From: Lacihabitans sp. LS3-19
GTDB lineage: Bacteria; Bacteroidota; Bacteroidia; Cytophagales; Spirosomataceae
Reading direction: 5' to 3'
DNA: 64,000 nt
NCBI RefSeq assembly: GCF_024343575.1
Contig: NZ_RJUA01000128.1
Span: 1-64,000, forward strand
The position numbers and the translations under genes were made by a program. The notes below the pieces were generated by a model that was not told the DNA's origin, searched no databases, and worked only from the letters and a program-made list of their open reading frames with translations. Positions 26,577 to 34,912 of this stretch are shown one piece after another (position 1 is the first letter of the stretch; each line of letters opens with the position of its first letter).

Positions 26577-27476
26577 TTAATTCTCAATTTGAGGCGATTC
26601 TTCCAAAGGCACAATGACCTTTTCTAATACAACAGGCTTGCTTTCAAAATAGTTTTTTGCCACTACCAAAGTAGAGATTTTCAAAAAAGTCCTAACAAAT
26701 ACAAACACCTGTTGCACCAAAAACATCACAAAAATAGTAAGGCCCGAATGCATACCTATTACCTTATCTACTCCCAAATACATCACAGAAAGTATCAATC
26801 CTAGTATAATAATCAACCAAAAAAGGGCAAGCGTACTTTGTCTTTTAAAAACATAAGAGAATGATTTCCAGAAAGCATCATAAACTTTCAAAGTTTCCGA
26901 TTTGTACAGCATTACACGAGCGTAATCGCCTAAAACTATTACAAAACCCACAAAATAAGCCAAAATACCCAAAGGCGGCAGCATAGCTAATATATAATCC
27001 TTTTCGTTTCCACCTTCGGCTATTGCCGCAAAAATGAAGAAAAACATTCCAGCCAAAGACACTAAAACCAAAAGAAAAATAAACAAGAAAACTAACAGTA
27101 ATGCGAATTTTGAAAAATACTTGGTAGAGCCTTCAAAAAATTCGGATAACTTAAATTTCTCTTCATCAAATACTTGTAAAATTCCTCCAGCAAAAAAAGT
27201 ATTCAGAAACAGATATACCACGCCAATAATCATAGCCAAAGCCACAAAAGGTCGAAATGCCTTTCCGCTTTGCTGCAAAAAATCCGTAAAAACCATGAAG
27301 TCAAAATCCGCCACCAGTTTGTCTAGAGCCACTGAGCCATTGGCTTCACTCAGAAATGTGACATAAAATGGCCGAGCCACCAACATGGCCAAAACAAACC
27401 CTACTCCACAAAAAAACAACACCAAAGGAAGTTTTTTTGATAAAGAAATGAAGGATTTAAATAAAACTGAGAACAT
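26577..27476 (-). CDS. Six-helix inner-membrane protein, unrecognised
   Basis: This 299-residue protein has about six predicted membrane helices near residues 15-35, 78-98, 120-150, 160-182, 212-233 and 243-262. A hydrophilic tail (LEKVIVPLEESPQIEN) follows. Helices near 120-150 are rich in Phe/Leu/Val. I do not recognise a named family; the layout is similar to the DUF4013-type or YihY-like integral membrane proteins, but no motif supports either. It is first in the operon with DUF2480 and pnuC. A -7 box (TAGTTTTG) lies 19 bp upstream of the ATG. Confidence 0.75.
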   Translation of the reverse strand: MFSVLFKSFISLSKKLPLVLFFCGVGFVLAMLVARPFYVTFLSEANGSVALDKLVADFDFMVFTDFLQQSGKAFRPFVALAMIIGVVYLFLNTFFAGGILQVFDEEKFKLSEFFEGSTKYFSKFALLLVFLFIFLLVLVSLAGMFFFIFAAIAEGGNEKDYILAMLPPLGILAYFVGFVIVLGDYARVMLYKSETLKVYDAFWKSFSYVFKRQSTLALFWLIIILGLILSVMYLGVDKVIGMHSGLTIFVMFLVQQVFVFVRTFLKISTLVVAKNYFESKPVVLEKVIVPLEESPQIEN

Positions 27477-27494
27477 ATTTCTAAATTAATATTC

Positions 27495-27502
27495 CAAAAC
27501 TA
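27495..27502 (-). promoter_or_regulatory. Predicted -7 box TAGTTTTG
   Basis: It matches TAnnTTTG 19 bp before the membrane-protein ATG at 27476, so it is the likely promoter of the membrane protein-DUF2480-pnuC operon. Confidence 0.4.
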
Positions 27503-27558
27503 TTTCAAAAAACATACAAAACTAAGCCAAAATCTCGATTAAAAGTCCAAAATTTTAC

Positions 27559-27885
27559 TCAAGCCAATTTCGGATTATTCTTATGTCTATCGGCATCTCT
27601 TATCGATTTTTTCTCCAGGTTTTTCGCAAAAGCCTCTGTCAAATCTATCCCCGTTTGATTGGCCAAACAAATCAAAACAAACAACACATCGGCCATTTCT
27701 TCTCCCAAATCTTTGCTTTTGTCCGATTCCTTTTCCGACTGTTCACCGTATCTACGAGCCATTATTCTGGCTACTTCGCCCACCTCTTCCATCAATATTG
27801 CCGTATTGGTAAGTTCGTTAAAATACCTCACACCTACGGTCTTTATCCAATTATCCACCACCTCCTGAGCTTTTTTGAGTTCCAT
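27559..27885 (-). CDS. MazG-like nucleotide pyrophosphohydrolase
   Basis: This 108-residue all-alpha protein begins MELKKAQEVVDNWIKTVG. It contains ILMEEVGEVARIMARR (the E-E-x-x-E metal-binding helix) and then DLGEEMADVLFVLICLANQ (E-x-x-D). Together these give the EExxE...ExxD signature of the MazG/dUTPase-like family, which hydrolyses nucleoside triphosphates to monophosphates. The ATG at 27885 is preferred over an in-frame upstream start at 27951. The upstream choice would overlap the previous gene by 64 bp and add a non-conserved leader. The gene starts 2 bp after the secreted protein gene ending at 27888. Confidence 0.88.
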   Translation of the reverse strand: MELKKAQEVVDNWIKTVGVRYFNELTNTAILMEEVGEVARIMARRYGEQSEKESDKSKDLGEEMADVLFVLICLANQTGIDLTEAFAKNLEKKSIRDADRHKNNPKLA

Positions 27886-27887
27886 TT

Positions 27888-28445
27888 TTAGTTTTTTCGA
27901 GGTGGCGAAATCATGATATGAGCACGGTGCGTACCCGGATCCATAATCCACGGAGCTCCCGGAACAACTTCTTTAAGCGGTAAACCTGTCGACTCCGAAG
28001 TAGCCCAAGGTATATAAACCACATAACGATAATTGGCTTTTTCGAGACTTTCCCCACTCAAGACATGCAAGGTAGCAGGATTTTTAGGCATTTTCAATTT
28101 ACCCTTTTTAGCCTCCGCTTCACGTATATCAAAAACCTCTTTAAAAGACTTATTCTCTTTTTGAAGCTCCCTACCCCTGGCCATAAACGGCTCCAAATCC
28201 TTGTGATAGCACGATACACTAAAGCCTTTTTTGTTAGGATCGTCCGACAAACACACATAAGCACCCTCGCCTTTTTGCAACACAACCAACTCACCATCAG
28301 CATTATAACCCATCACCTTCGGATTAACCCTATCAACTTCAGGCAAGGCCATCATCGCTTCTTTAATCTGCACATCGGCAGAAGGAACTTGTCCAAAAAC
28401 ACCTATTGAACCCAGCAAACCAGCAAAAAACAGTAATTTTCTCAT
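27888..28445 (-). CDS. Secreted protein of unknown function
   Basis: This 185-residue protein has a signal peptide (LLFFAGLLGSIGVFGQ). The mature part includes GEGAYVCLSDDPNKKGF and a C-terminal YVVYIPWATSESTGLP ... APWIMDPGTHRAHIMI, with two Cys in the middle. I do not recognise the family. The conserved-looking His/Trp-rich C-terminus could bind a metal, but this is a guess. It sits directly upstream of the MazG-like gene (2 bp gap). It is preceded on its own strand by a GC-rich structured segment (28474-28601) ending 28 bp before the ATG, which may be its leader RNA. Confidence 0.75.
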   Translation of the reverse strand: MRKLLFFAGLLGSIGVFGQVPSADVQIKEAMMALPEVDRVNPKVMGYNADGELVVLQKGEGAYVCLSDDPNKKGFSVSCYHKDLEPFMARGRELQKENKSFKEVFDIREAEAKKGKLKMPKNPATLHVLSGESLEKANYRYVVYIPWATSESTGLPLKEVVPGAPWIMDPGTHRAHIMISPPRKN

Positions 28446-28473
28446 ATTAGTTAAGGTTTAAAATTTAATAAAT

Positions 28474-28601
28474 TGGGCGATTCCCCTGGTCCGATTATCA
28501 TCAGGCCCAGTGGCCGGGCTTTCGCCTTTACTCCTCGGAGCTTCCTATCGTCAGCTCCTGTGGGGTACCGGCTCTATCCCTATCGCAGCATCCTCGCTAT
28601 T
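28474..28601 (-). ncRNA. GC-rich structured element, candidate leader RNA or interspersed repeat
   Basis: This stretch of about 130 bp is much richer in G+C than anything around it. On the minus strand it can fold several stems: GGAGCT/AGCTCC (28558-28553 with 28542-28537), GGC-GAAA-GCC with a GNRA tetraloop (28526-28517), and GGCC-ACTG-GGCC (28515-28504). It ends 28 bp upstream of the secreted-protein ATG on the same strand, as a 5' leader would. It does not match a riboswitch I can name; the B12 box was looked for and not found. Short open frames across it are not convincing. It may belong to a structured intergenic repeat family of Cytophagales. Confidence 0.4.
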
Positions 28602-28654
28602 AGCAAATATAAAAGAATTATCGACAAAAAGGATGATTTCCCGCCGCCTTTGTT

Positions 28655-29190
28655 TGTGTTATGACAATCCGCCCTTGTTTGTGTCCTCACAAACAAATAC
28701 ACATTTTCCGGTGGCAGCAATTTTTCAAATTGCTGAAAAAACATATCATATCTTTTTTCACCACGATTTGAAAAATCGTGTTACATTTTCCAGTGGCAGC
28801 GATTTTTCAAATCGCTGAAAAACCAAATCAAAACCTCCTTTGACCACGATTTGGAAAATCGTGATACTATATCGGTAAAGCGATTTTTCAAATCGCTGAA
28901 AAACCAAATCAAAACTTCCATTGACCACGATTTGGAAAATCGTGGTACCTTATCCGTAAAGCGATTTTTCAAATCGCTGAAAAACCAAATCAAAACTTTC
29001 TTTAACCACGATTTGGAAAATCGTGATACATTTTCCAGTGGCAGCGATTTTTCAAATCGCTGAAAAACCGCATTCGTTTGTGTCCTCACAAACGAAAACC
29101 CATTTTCCAGTGACAACTATTTTTCAAATCGCTGAAAAACCATATCAAAACTTTTTATGACAACGATTGGGAAAATCGTTCCACCATAAA
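28655..29190. repeat. Tandem array of hairpin repeats, period 81-83 bp
   Basis: Near-identical units begin at 28761, 28844, 28925 and 29006, with diverged units on both sides. Each holds two palindromes: cacgatttggaaaatcgtg and agcgatttttcaaatcgct, joined by gaaaaaccaaatcaaaac. A third palindrome type, gtttgtgtcctcacaaac, appears near 28677 and 29073. Several variants change both arms together, for example agcaatttttcaaattgct near 28720 and aacgat...atcgtt near 29163. The open frames with a 27-residue period that cross the array come from the 81-bp period and are not genes. There are no unique spacers, so this is not a CRISPR array. Confidence 0.85.
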
Positions 29191-29272
29191 CGTAATACAC
29201 TTTCATAATACACCCAAAGCAATATTTTCGTAATTTTAGCTTTTCAAAAAACAAAAACAAAATCAATATTTT

Positions 29273-30259
29273 ATGAAGCGATTCGGCTTGGCGTCTGTAG
29301 CAACTCTCCTGTTGGTATTTATGAGTTCATGGGGCATGTGGGGACACTATACTATCAACCAATCCGCCATTTTTGCTTTGCCGAAGCCATTGGCATTGTT
29401 TTTTTACAATCACATAGATTTTGTTGCCGAAGGAGCCAATGTGCCAGATTTAAGAAAATATAGCCATTTGAGAGATAGAAACGAAGGGCCAAGGCATTTT
29501 GTCGACATCGAAGACTTTGGAGACATACCTTTTGACAGCCTAAAAACCAAACCAAAAAATGCCTTTGCCGACAAAGATTTACAAAAATGGGGTTATCTGC
29601 CTTGGTTTATTATTGATACCCAAAAAAGTTTAGTCACCGCTATGAAAGGAGGCCGTAGAACCGAAGCTTTGTTTATAGCTTCAGATTTAGGTCATTACAT
29701 AGCAGACGCACACATGCCGCTGCATACCTCCGCCAATTATGACGGCCAGCAAACCAACCAAAAGGGGATTCATGCCCACTGGGAGGCATTATTACCTGAG
29801 AGATATGGCAAAAACTATAATTTCTCCGTTGGCGAAGCACAATATATTGAAAACATCGACAACGAAATTTGGGAAATAATACGTCGTACACATTCTTTGG
29901 CAGATACCATGCTAAGCATAGACAAAAAACTCAGGAGCGAATTCCCAGCCAAAAAACTTTATGAGTTAGACGCCGAAGGCAAGCAAATTAAAAACAAATT
30001 TGGGCAAACGATATTCTCAAAAGAGTATTCTGAACTCTATCATAAAGCCTTGAATGGCATGGTAGAAAAGCAAATGCGAAATTCGATTCAAGCTGTATCA
30101 AATTTTTGGTACACAGCCTGGGTAGATGCTGGAAAGCCTGATTTGTTAAAATTAGATCAAGCCAATCTCACAAAAAGAAACGCCAAACAATACAACAAAG
30201 ACCTAAAAATTTGGAAAAGGGGCAAACTGCCGTATCAATATTTAGAGAAAGAGTATTAA
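29273..30259 (+). CDS. Zinc-dependent phospholipase C / S1-P1 nuclease-like secreted protein
   Basis: This 328-residue exported protein has a signal peptide ending around MSSWG. The mature N-terminus WGMWGHYTINQSAIFALPK has the Trp and early His that bind zinc in this superfamily. Further ligands are the Asp/His of VPDLRKYSHL, the central DLGHYIADAHMPLHTSANYDG, and GIHAHWEALLPERY. These match the zinc-dependent phospholipase C / S1-P1 nuclease fold with three zinc ions. Whether the substrate is lipid or nucleic acid cannot be decided. The gene is followed within 4 bp by a terminator whose stem shares its core with the upstream hairpin array. Confidence 0.85.
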   Translation: MKRFGLASVATLLLVFMSSWGMWGHYTINQSAIFALPKPLALFFYNHIDFVAEGANVPDLRKYSHLRDRNEGPRHFVDIEDFGDIPFDSLKTKPKNAFADKDLQKWGYLPWFIIDTQKSLVTAMKGGRRTEALFIASDLGHYIADAHMPLHTSANYDGQQTNQKGIHAHWEALLPERYGKNYNFSVGEAQYIENIDNEIWEIIRRTHSLADTMLSIDKKLRSEFPAKKLYELDAEGKQIKNKFGQTIFSKEYSELYHKALNGMVEKQMRNSIQAVSNFWYTAWVDAGKPDLLKLDQANLTKRNAKQYNKDLKIWKRGKLPYQYLEKEY

Positions 30260-30262
30260 GTA

Positions 30263-30290
30263 GAGCGATTTTCCAAAATCGCTCATTTTT
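30263..30290 (+). terminator. Rho-independent terminator
   Basis: A perfect 10-bp stem gagcgatttt/aaaatcgctc (30263-30272, 30275-30284) is followed by atttttaat. It ends the S1/P1-like gene. Confidence 0.7.
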
Positions 30291-30374
30291 AATAAGAATA
30301 TTACCTGACCATTGACGGTTTTTAAATGAATGGACTTCCAATGAGTTAATTTAAACCAAAATAAAATAGCCTCA

Positions 30375-31364
30375 CTACAATCCCTTTCTCCTCTTCCCTA
30401 CCTCACGCCAGGTAGTCAAAATGATTTTGTTATCTTCCAAATATTTCTTAAAAGCAGGATCCATCATCACCATGGCGTCGCCTTTGCGTACAGTTCCTGA
30501 GCCTGATATGTGCTTAAAAACCTCTGTTGGCCAAGTGCAGTGCATGATTACCATCGTTAAGCCTGGCTTTAAGTTGGTTATGGTCTCTATGTATTTTTGT
30601 GTTTTGTAGGTTTGTAGTTCGGCATCAGTGCAATTTGGTTTTCCTTCTGGACAACCCCAACCATACGAAACATTGTGCAAATCATCCAAAACGGGTAATC
30701 CTGAAGCCCATAGTTGTTTGCCTACAGCCGTGGTCATTTCTATCGTTAGACCTGCATCTTTTTCAGTTTGCAAAATCATAGAATTGTGCCCTCCAGGAAA
30801 CATCACAGGTATTTTCTCCTCCATGGCCACTTTCAGGTATCTTTCCAAATAATCTTTTCTTGCAAAAACCGTCCCCATGTGTGTATCCAAGTGTGTAGGT
30901 TCCCAACCCATAGTACGTGAACGATCCAATTGTGCCCTTATTTCTTTTTCTATTTCGTCAGCAGAGGCATTGGTGGCGGTTGCTCTCACGCTTGGCCACA
31001 TAGCACCTTCTTTATCCACCAAGCCTGGCACTGCTGGCTTGCCAGAAAGAGGCCCCCAACGGTAGTTTTCCCATTCTGATGTTAGCGTCAAGTGCAAACC
31101 TGCATCAGTCTCTGGATGAGCTTTTAGGTATTTCATAAATGCTGGAATCCACGGACAAGGCATCATCAAACTCAATGAATTCGCCACGCCTGATTCCATC
31201 GCTTTGATGGCTCCCTCGTTAGAATCGTACGACATGCCTACATCGTCTATGTGTAATATCAGCACTTTGGCGTCTTTGGGATAGCCTAGTTTTTCGGCAT
31301 AGGTTTGTGCCGAAACTATTTTTGCGACAAATATTAAACACAGGAAAACAAATGCTTTTTTCAT
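30375..31364 (-). CDS. Secreted YdjC/ChbG-like polysaccharide deacetylase
   Basis: This 329-residue protein has a signal peptide (FLCLIFVAKIVSAQ). It shows the YdjC/ChbG family pattern: VLILHIDDVGMSYDSNEGAI with the Asp-Asp pair, DAGLHLTLTSEW with a metal-binding His, THLDTHMGTVF with the HxxxH-type ligands, and a C-terminal MVIMHCTWPTEVF. Cytoplasmic ChbG removes one acetyl group from chito-oligosaccharides. This exported homologue probably acts on a carbohydrate in the periplasm or outside the cell. It has no sugar-utilisation neighbours. Confidence is high for the family and low for the substrate. Confidence 0.88.
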   Translation of the reverse strand: MKKAFVFLCLIFVAKIVSAQTYAEKLGYPKDAKVLILHIDDVGMSYDSNEGAIKAMESGVANSLSLMMPCPWIPAFMKYLKAHPETDAGLHLTLTSEWENYRWGPLSGKPAVPGLVDKEGAMWPSVRATATNASADEIEKEIRAQLDRSRTMGWEPTHLDTHMGTVFARKDYLERYLKVAMEEKIPVMFPGGHNSMILQTEKDAGLTIEMTTAVGKQLWASGLPVLDDLHNVSYGWGCPEGKPNCTDAELQTYKTQKYIETITNLKPGLTMVIMHCTWPTEVFKHISGSGTVRKGDAMVMMDPAFKKYLEDNKIILTTWREVGKRRKGL

Positions 31365-31488
31365 TTAAAATTGAATATTGGGTTGAACTTTCTATTGGAA
31401 ATTAAAGGTAAATTATTAATTGTGTTTTCGCAAAAAATGTGGGGATTTGGGTGAAGTTTGTGAGTACACAAACTTGGGCGGGCGGGGC

Positions 31489-31514
31489 AAAAAAAAGAGC
31501 CTTTCGGCTCTTTT
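31489..31514 (-). terminator. Rho-independent terminator
   Basis: The stem aaaagagc (31493-31500) / gctctttt (31507-31514) has loop ctttcg and a T-run on the minus strand. It lies 21 bp after the stop of the DUF4412 gene. Confidence 0.75.
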
Positions 31515-31535
31515 AAATAAATAGAAAAAATATTT

Positions 31536-32465
31536 TTAGAACATTGATTTATAATCGCCTGTTCCGAAACTTGATTTGTCATTTGGTTTTAATTCTTCAA
31601 ATTCCATTTCGGTTTCGTCACCTTTATCGGATTTTACAGTATATCCCAATACCATTCTTCCTTGCTCAGCTATTTTAACTAACTCAGGATGGGCATTATA
31701 AGCCATATAGTTTTTTGAGGTGGATTTTCCTCCAAATGGAGAAGAACCTTGCGACATTTTTTGAGCCATTTTAGCCATTTCTCCTACTCTATTTTGACTA
31801 ATCCACATCAAAATATCCTCTTTTTGATCATCACTTTTTATAATGTATCCATCGCATTTATAACCAGCTATAGTTTTTGTTTGGCTAGTTTTAGTCACAC
31901 TGATTTTAGAGTTTTCCTTCTCCACATATTTCTCCAATTCATCTCCCTTAAATCCAATCCCCATCAAAGTTTTTTTACCATCATTATTTAAAAAAGTAAA
32001 CATCTTCTTTTGATCGAAATCCATAACAATAGCGTCCATGTTGGCAGAAGCTTTAGCCATATCTGGATTGTCAGAACTTAAAAACTTAATCGCCATCGCA
32101 CTCATATCATCAGCAAACATATACTTGTTTCGCATGGTGGTGCTTTTTTTGTCTTTGGCTGATTTTATAGTAAGTTTCATTGTCATTGATGAGCCAAAAC
32201 TATAAGAAGCTTTAGGTTTCCCTCCAAAACTAAACCCTCCAAATCCCGAACTTTCGGTTTTTTCTTTGGCGGCAGGCTTAGGCTTTTCCGAACTAGTTTT
32301 TGGTTCAGAACTCTCTTTTTTCTTAGTTTTGAATAATCCATCAAATGCTTTGTCAAAAGCATCTTCAACTTTTTTAATCGGATCTTCCTCTGTCTTTTTT
32401 GTCTCTTGGGCATTCAAAATATTGCTCACAAAAAACACGATTACCAACAATACTACTTTTTTCAT
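31536..32465 (-). CDS. Secreted DUF4412 domain protein
   Basis: This 309-residue protein has a signal peptide ending NILNAQ. A Lys/Glu/Ser-rich linker spans about 25-80, followed by a Gly/Phe patch (GFGGFSFGGKPK). The DUF4412-like beta domain contains MTMKLTIKSAKDKKSTTMRN, the MDAIVMDFDQKKMFTFLNND strand pair and TKTIAGYKCDGYIIKSD. In the family the IAGYKC motif is typical. Function is unknown; members are periplasmic or outer-membrane-associated. It appears monocistronic, with a terminator 21 bp downstream. Confidence 0.8.
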   Translation of the reverse strand: MKKVVLLVIVFFVSNILNAQETKKTEEDPIKKVEDAFDKAFDGLFKTKKKESSEPKTSSEKPKPAAKEKTESSGFGGFSFGGKPKASYSFGSSMTMKLTIKSAKDKKSTTMRNKYMFADDMSAMAIKFLSSDNPDMAKASANMDAIVMDFDQKKMFTFLNNDGKKTLMGIGFKGDELEKYVEKENSKISVTKTSQTKTIAGYKCDGYIIKSDDQKEDILMWISQNRVGEMAKMAQKMSQGSSPFGGKSTSKNYMAYNAHPELVKIAEQGRMVLGYTVKSDKGDETEMEFEELKPNDKSSFGTGDYKSMF

Positions 32466-32680
32466 CTCAAAAATTTAATTTTATTAAAAATAACAATTTC
32501 CATGGATTTATACAACGAATGCAATAGATTATTTAGTTAAAAAAGAAAATTATTTCGTTAAAAACTTTTCTTATGGATTAGTTTAAAAAAACAGACTTGT
32601 ATTTTTTTGAATAAAATACTTTCATAGCTCATTTTTTTAATATTAAACCTAAAAATGAAATATGCAAATTATATAAAATC

Positions 32681-33946
32681 TCAACTACAACCCTCTCCTT
32701 TAGCCTCTTTTTTACGCTCTACAAAAGTAGTTTTTTGTCCAAACAAAGTTGATCCAAGAACTTTCAAACCATATCCACCTTCCACAACAATCTTGGTATA
32801 GCCAGACTTGCAAATTGGCCCCCATTGTAGTTTTGAACCAGTAGTAAAACCTACATGAACATAAGCTAATTCTTGATCGGCAACTTTTAAGGCTATTCTC
32901 GGAAAAGCAATGCCAAATTGCACGTCTAATTCCGAACCAATTAATCCTGCAGAATCAAATTGGCCTCCCGTAATTTGTTCGTTATTGAGTGTGCCAGTTG
33001 TGTTCATATTACCACCCGAAAAGTCGAAACCATTGTCAGCATCAAAAGTAACAGTACTTTTAGCCGTAGCGGAACTCAAATTACCCGAAAAGCTAATAGA
33101 AGTAACGAAATTGACACCTACCTCGATACTCATTGGTATCGGATTAGGAATAGGGCCATACGGCGTTGGAAGGTACCTAATAGGGAAAGTCAAAGCAATA
33201 TTGGGCAGAACCTCAGTGGTTTCTCCTGGCTCTCCATCAGCTGCATAAATACTTAGATTGATCGTACCAGAAATACCCTTGTTAGTTGAATTAAAACTCT
33301 CTAAACTTCCGTCTTTTATCGTAATATTGGTATTTTGCTTAGGTAAAGTCATCGTACCCTCTCCAACCAAACTGACATTGGGAGCACCCCCAGATTTTTT
33401 AACCATTTGCATTTTAAACTTGCAAGTGGAAATAGTTCCTCCAGATAGTATAGGCTCAATATTTATCTTATAATCTACCCCCTTTGCCGAAAAAACGTAT
33501 TCTATAACATTGTCTTTATTACCATATACTTTTTTAGCTTTTTTCCCATCCACCAGCAAGGCTTCTTCTGTTCCCCACGCTGGGGTAATTTCGTATGATA
33601 ATGTCCCATCTTTTATAATGTCAGTAAGGGCGGCATCCTCTGTTATTAATTCATAATTAGACCCCACAGATTTTGCGGAAACCACTTTTCGCATGTGTAG
33701 GCCAGGAACTAAAAATGTCTCTCCATTTTTTGGCTGATTTTTAAAAACATCTTTCGACATAACATACGTTTTTCCATCTGATGAAATATCTTGAACTGGG
33801 TCAACTTCACTTTTTTCAAGAATAATGGCCTCGGGTGTATAAACAAATTCAGCATTGTCCGAGTCTGGGCTTGGATCAGATTTTTTGTTGCATGATAGCA
33901 CCAAAAACAATGTCGCTACAGTTACAAATAATATGTTAATTCTCAT
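32681..33946 (-). CDS. Lipoprotein of unknown function
   Basis: This 421-residue protein starts with a lipoprotein signal (TLFLVLSCNKKSDPSPDSD), with the lipobox Cys at about 19. No Asp follows it that would hold the protein in the inner membrane. The mature protein is beta-rich with Gly/Thr/Ser repeats such as GTMTLPKQNTNITIKDGSL, and it has a Pro-rich centre (RYLPTPYGPIPNPIP). I do not recognise a family. It is probably an outer-membrane lipoprotein. It is flanked by about 215 bp of plain AT-rich DNA downstream and by gene remnants upstream. Confidence 0.75.
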   Translation of the reverse strand: MRINILFVTVATLFLVLSCNKKSDPSPDSDNAEFVYTPEAIILEKSEVDPVQDISSDGKTYVMSKDVFKNQPKNGETFLVPGLHMRKVVSAKSVGSNYELITEDAALTDIIKDGTLSYEITPAWGTEEALLVDGKKAKKVYGNKDNVIEYVFSAKGVDYKINIEPILSGGTISTCKFKMQMVKKSGGAPNVSLVGEGTMTLPKQNTNITIKDGSLESFNSTNKGISGTINLSIYAADGEPGETTEVLPNIALTFPIRYLPTPYGPIPNPIPMSIEVGVNFVTSISFSGNLSSATAKSTVTFDADNGFDFSGGNMNTTGTLNNEQITGGQFDSAGLIGSELDVQFGIAFPRIALKVADQELAYVHVGFTTGSKLQWGPICKSGYTKIVVEGGYGLKVLGSTLFGQKTTFVERKKEAKGEGCS

Positions 33947-34227
33947 TTATTAAACCTATTTATGGAAATTCTCCTTTCCGTTTTATAATATTTTTTTTCA
34001 AAAAAACGATTGTCTCAATTACCTTCCTATAAATTCTCAAAAAGTCCATTCAAGAATTCCTGTGATTAAATTTTCAAGTATGATTCCTTGCGATTTTATT
34101 ACGAAAAAAGAAAATTGAAATACAATATCTGTTTTTAAAAATCCTCAACAAAACCCAATTAAAGTTATTGCATTCTTATAAACTAAATAAAATTTAGGTT
34201 TTTATTTAAAGGAAGAACAAATAACAA

Positions 34228-34355
34228 TCATTTACATTTTGCCAAAATCTCTTTCGCCAATTCAATTGCCAAATCTTTATTTAACTCACTATCAGCACTT
34301 ATCGCTGCAAAAACTATAAGGCTTTGTCATCTATTATAGTATTGTCTCTAACATC
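34228..34355 (-). pseudogene. Fragment duplicating the 3' end of the lipoprotein gene at 36310
   Basis: The segment from 34231 matches the end of the gene at 36310-37044. The first 70 bp differ at only a few positions, encoding the same tail ending AKEILAKCK, with TGA in place of TAA. It then decays through 34355, where attgtctcta still aligns. Nothing of the rest of the gene remains. It marks a former tandem copy of part of the operon. Confidence 0.75.
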
Positions 34356-34500
34356 CTATTAATCAGAACCATTAACATTATCTATGGGCATTTTGTCTAA
34401 TTAGTTTTCTTGAAATCTCAATGCCTACTAATGTATTTAAAACAATTTTACACTAAAATTGATATTCCATTTTAATTTCAATTGACATGACAAAAAAAAG

Positions 34501-34755
34501 CCTATTAAACCTCGGTGTTACAGCCATCAGTAACAGTCAAACTTTGATCGGTCAAGTTAACAGTTCAACCGTGTGACTTAAGACCTAAAACTTCTCCTTT
34601 CCAAATTATTGAGCTTGCAGTAGGACCAATAAGATGTTCGCCCTTAGGTAGATCTTCCACTTCAGCAATTACTTCATTAGATTCAGTGCTTTTTGAAAAT
34701 GACCAAGCTGTTGCAAATACTATGGTACCAAGATTAAAGTGGTAATTTTTTTCAT
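34501..34755 (-). pseudogene. YceI-family protein remnant
   Basis: From an ATG at 34755 the strand reads MKKITTLILVP and stops. One frame over it continues as IVFATAWSFSKSTESNEVIA, so a single-base indel broke a signal peptide. That frame goes on to ASSIIWKGEVLGLKSHG, then a TGA, then TVNLTDQSLTVTDG. This matches the start of YceI-like lipocalins (xSxIxWxGxxxxGxHxGTVxLxxGxL). About 85 codons remain of the usual 190. It is therefore broken by a frameshift, a nonsense codon and a lost C-terminus. Intact relatives bind isoprenoid-type lipids in the periplasm. Confidence 0.7.
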
Positions 34756-34912
34756 TGTCTTATGATATTTAAATATTTTTCAAATGAATGTATATACACT
34801 TCTTTTATAATTGACTAAGCCTGATTTGGTTCAAATGTTTCTGATTTATTTATAGATTAAATATTTTAAAACCTCAAATATGTTTTTTTTAGGAATTTAA
34901 TTTTCAAATCCA

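Noticed and set aside
27886-27951. Upstream start for the MazG-like gene
   Set aside because: It overlaps the end of the preceding gene and adds a non-conserved leader. The ATG at 27885 starts the conserved domain.
28474-28601. Cobalamin riboswitch
   Set aside because: GGCCACTGGG recalls part of the class, but the B12 box and the remaining conserved segments are not found, and the downstream gene is not a cobalamin transporter.
28473-28818. Short plus-strand genes over the GC-rich element
   Set aside because: They cross a segment better explained as structured DNA or RNA. There is no signal peptide, no family and no promoter.
28781-29116. Repeat protein encoded across the hairpin array (minus strand)
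   Set aside because: The 27-residue period is simply the 81-bp DNA period. The plus strand is equally open, and no start signal or homology supports a gene.
28655-29190. CRISPR array
   Set aside because: Repeats are 81-83 bp units made of palindromes with conserved linkers. There are no unique spacers and no cas genes.
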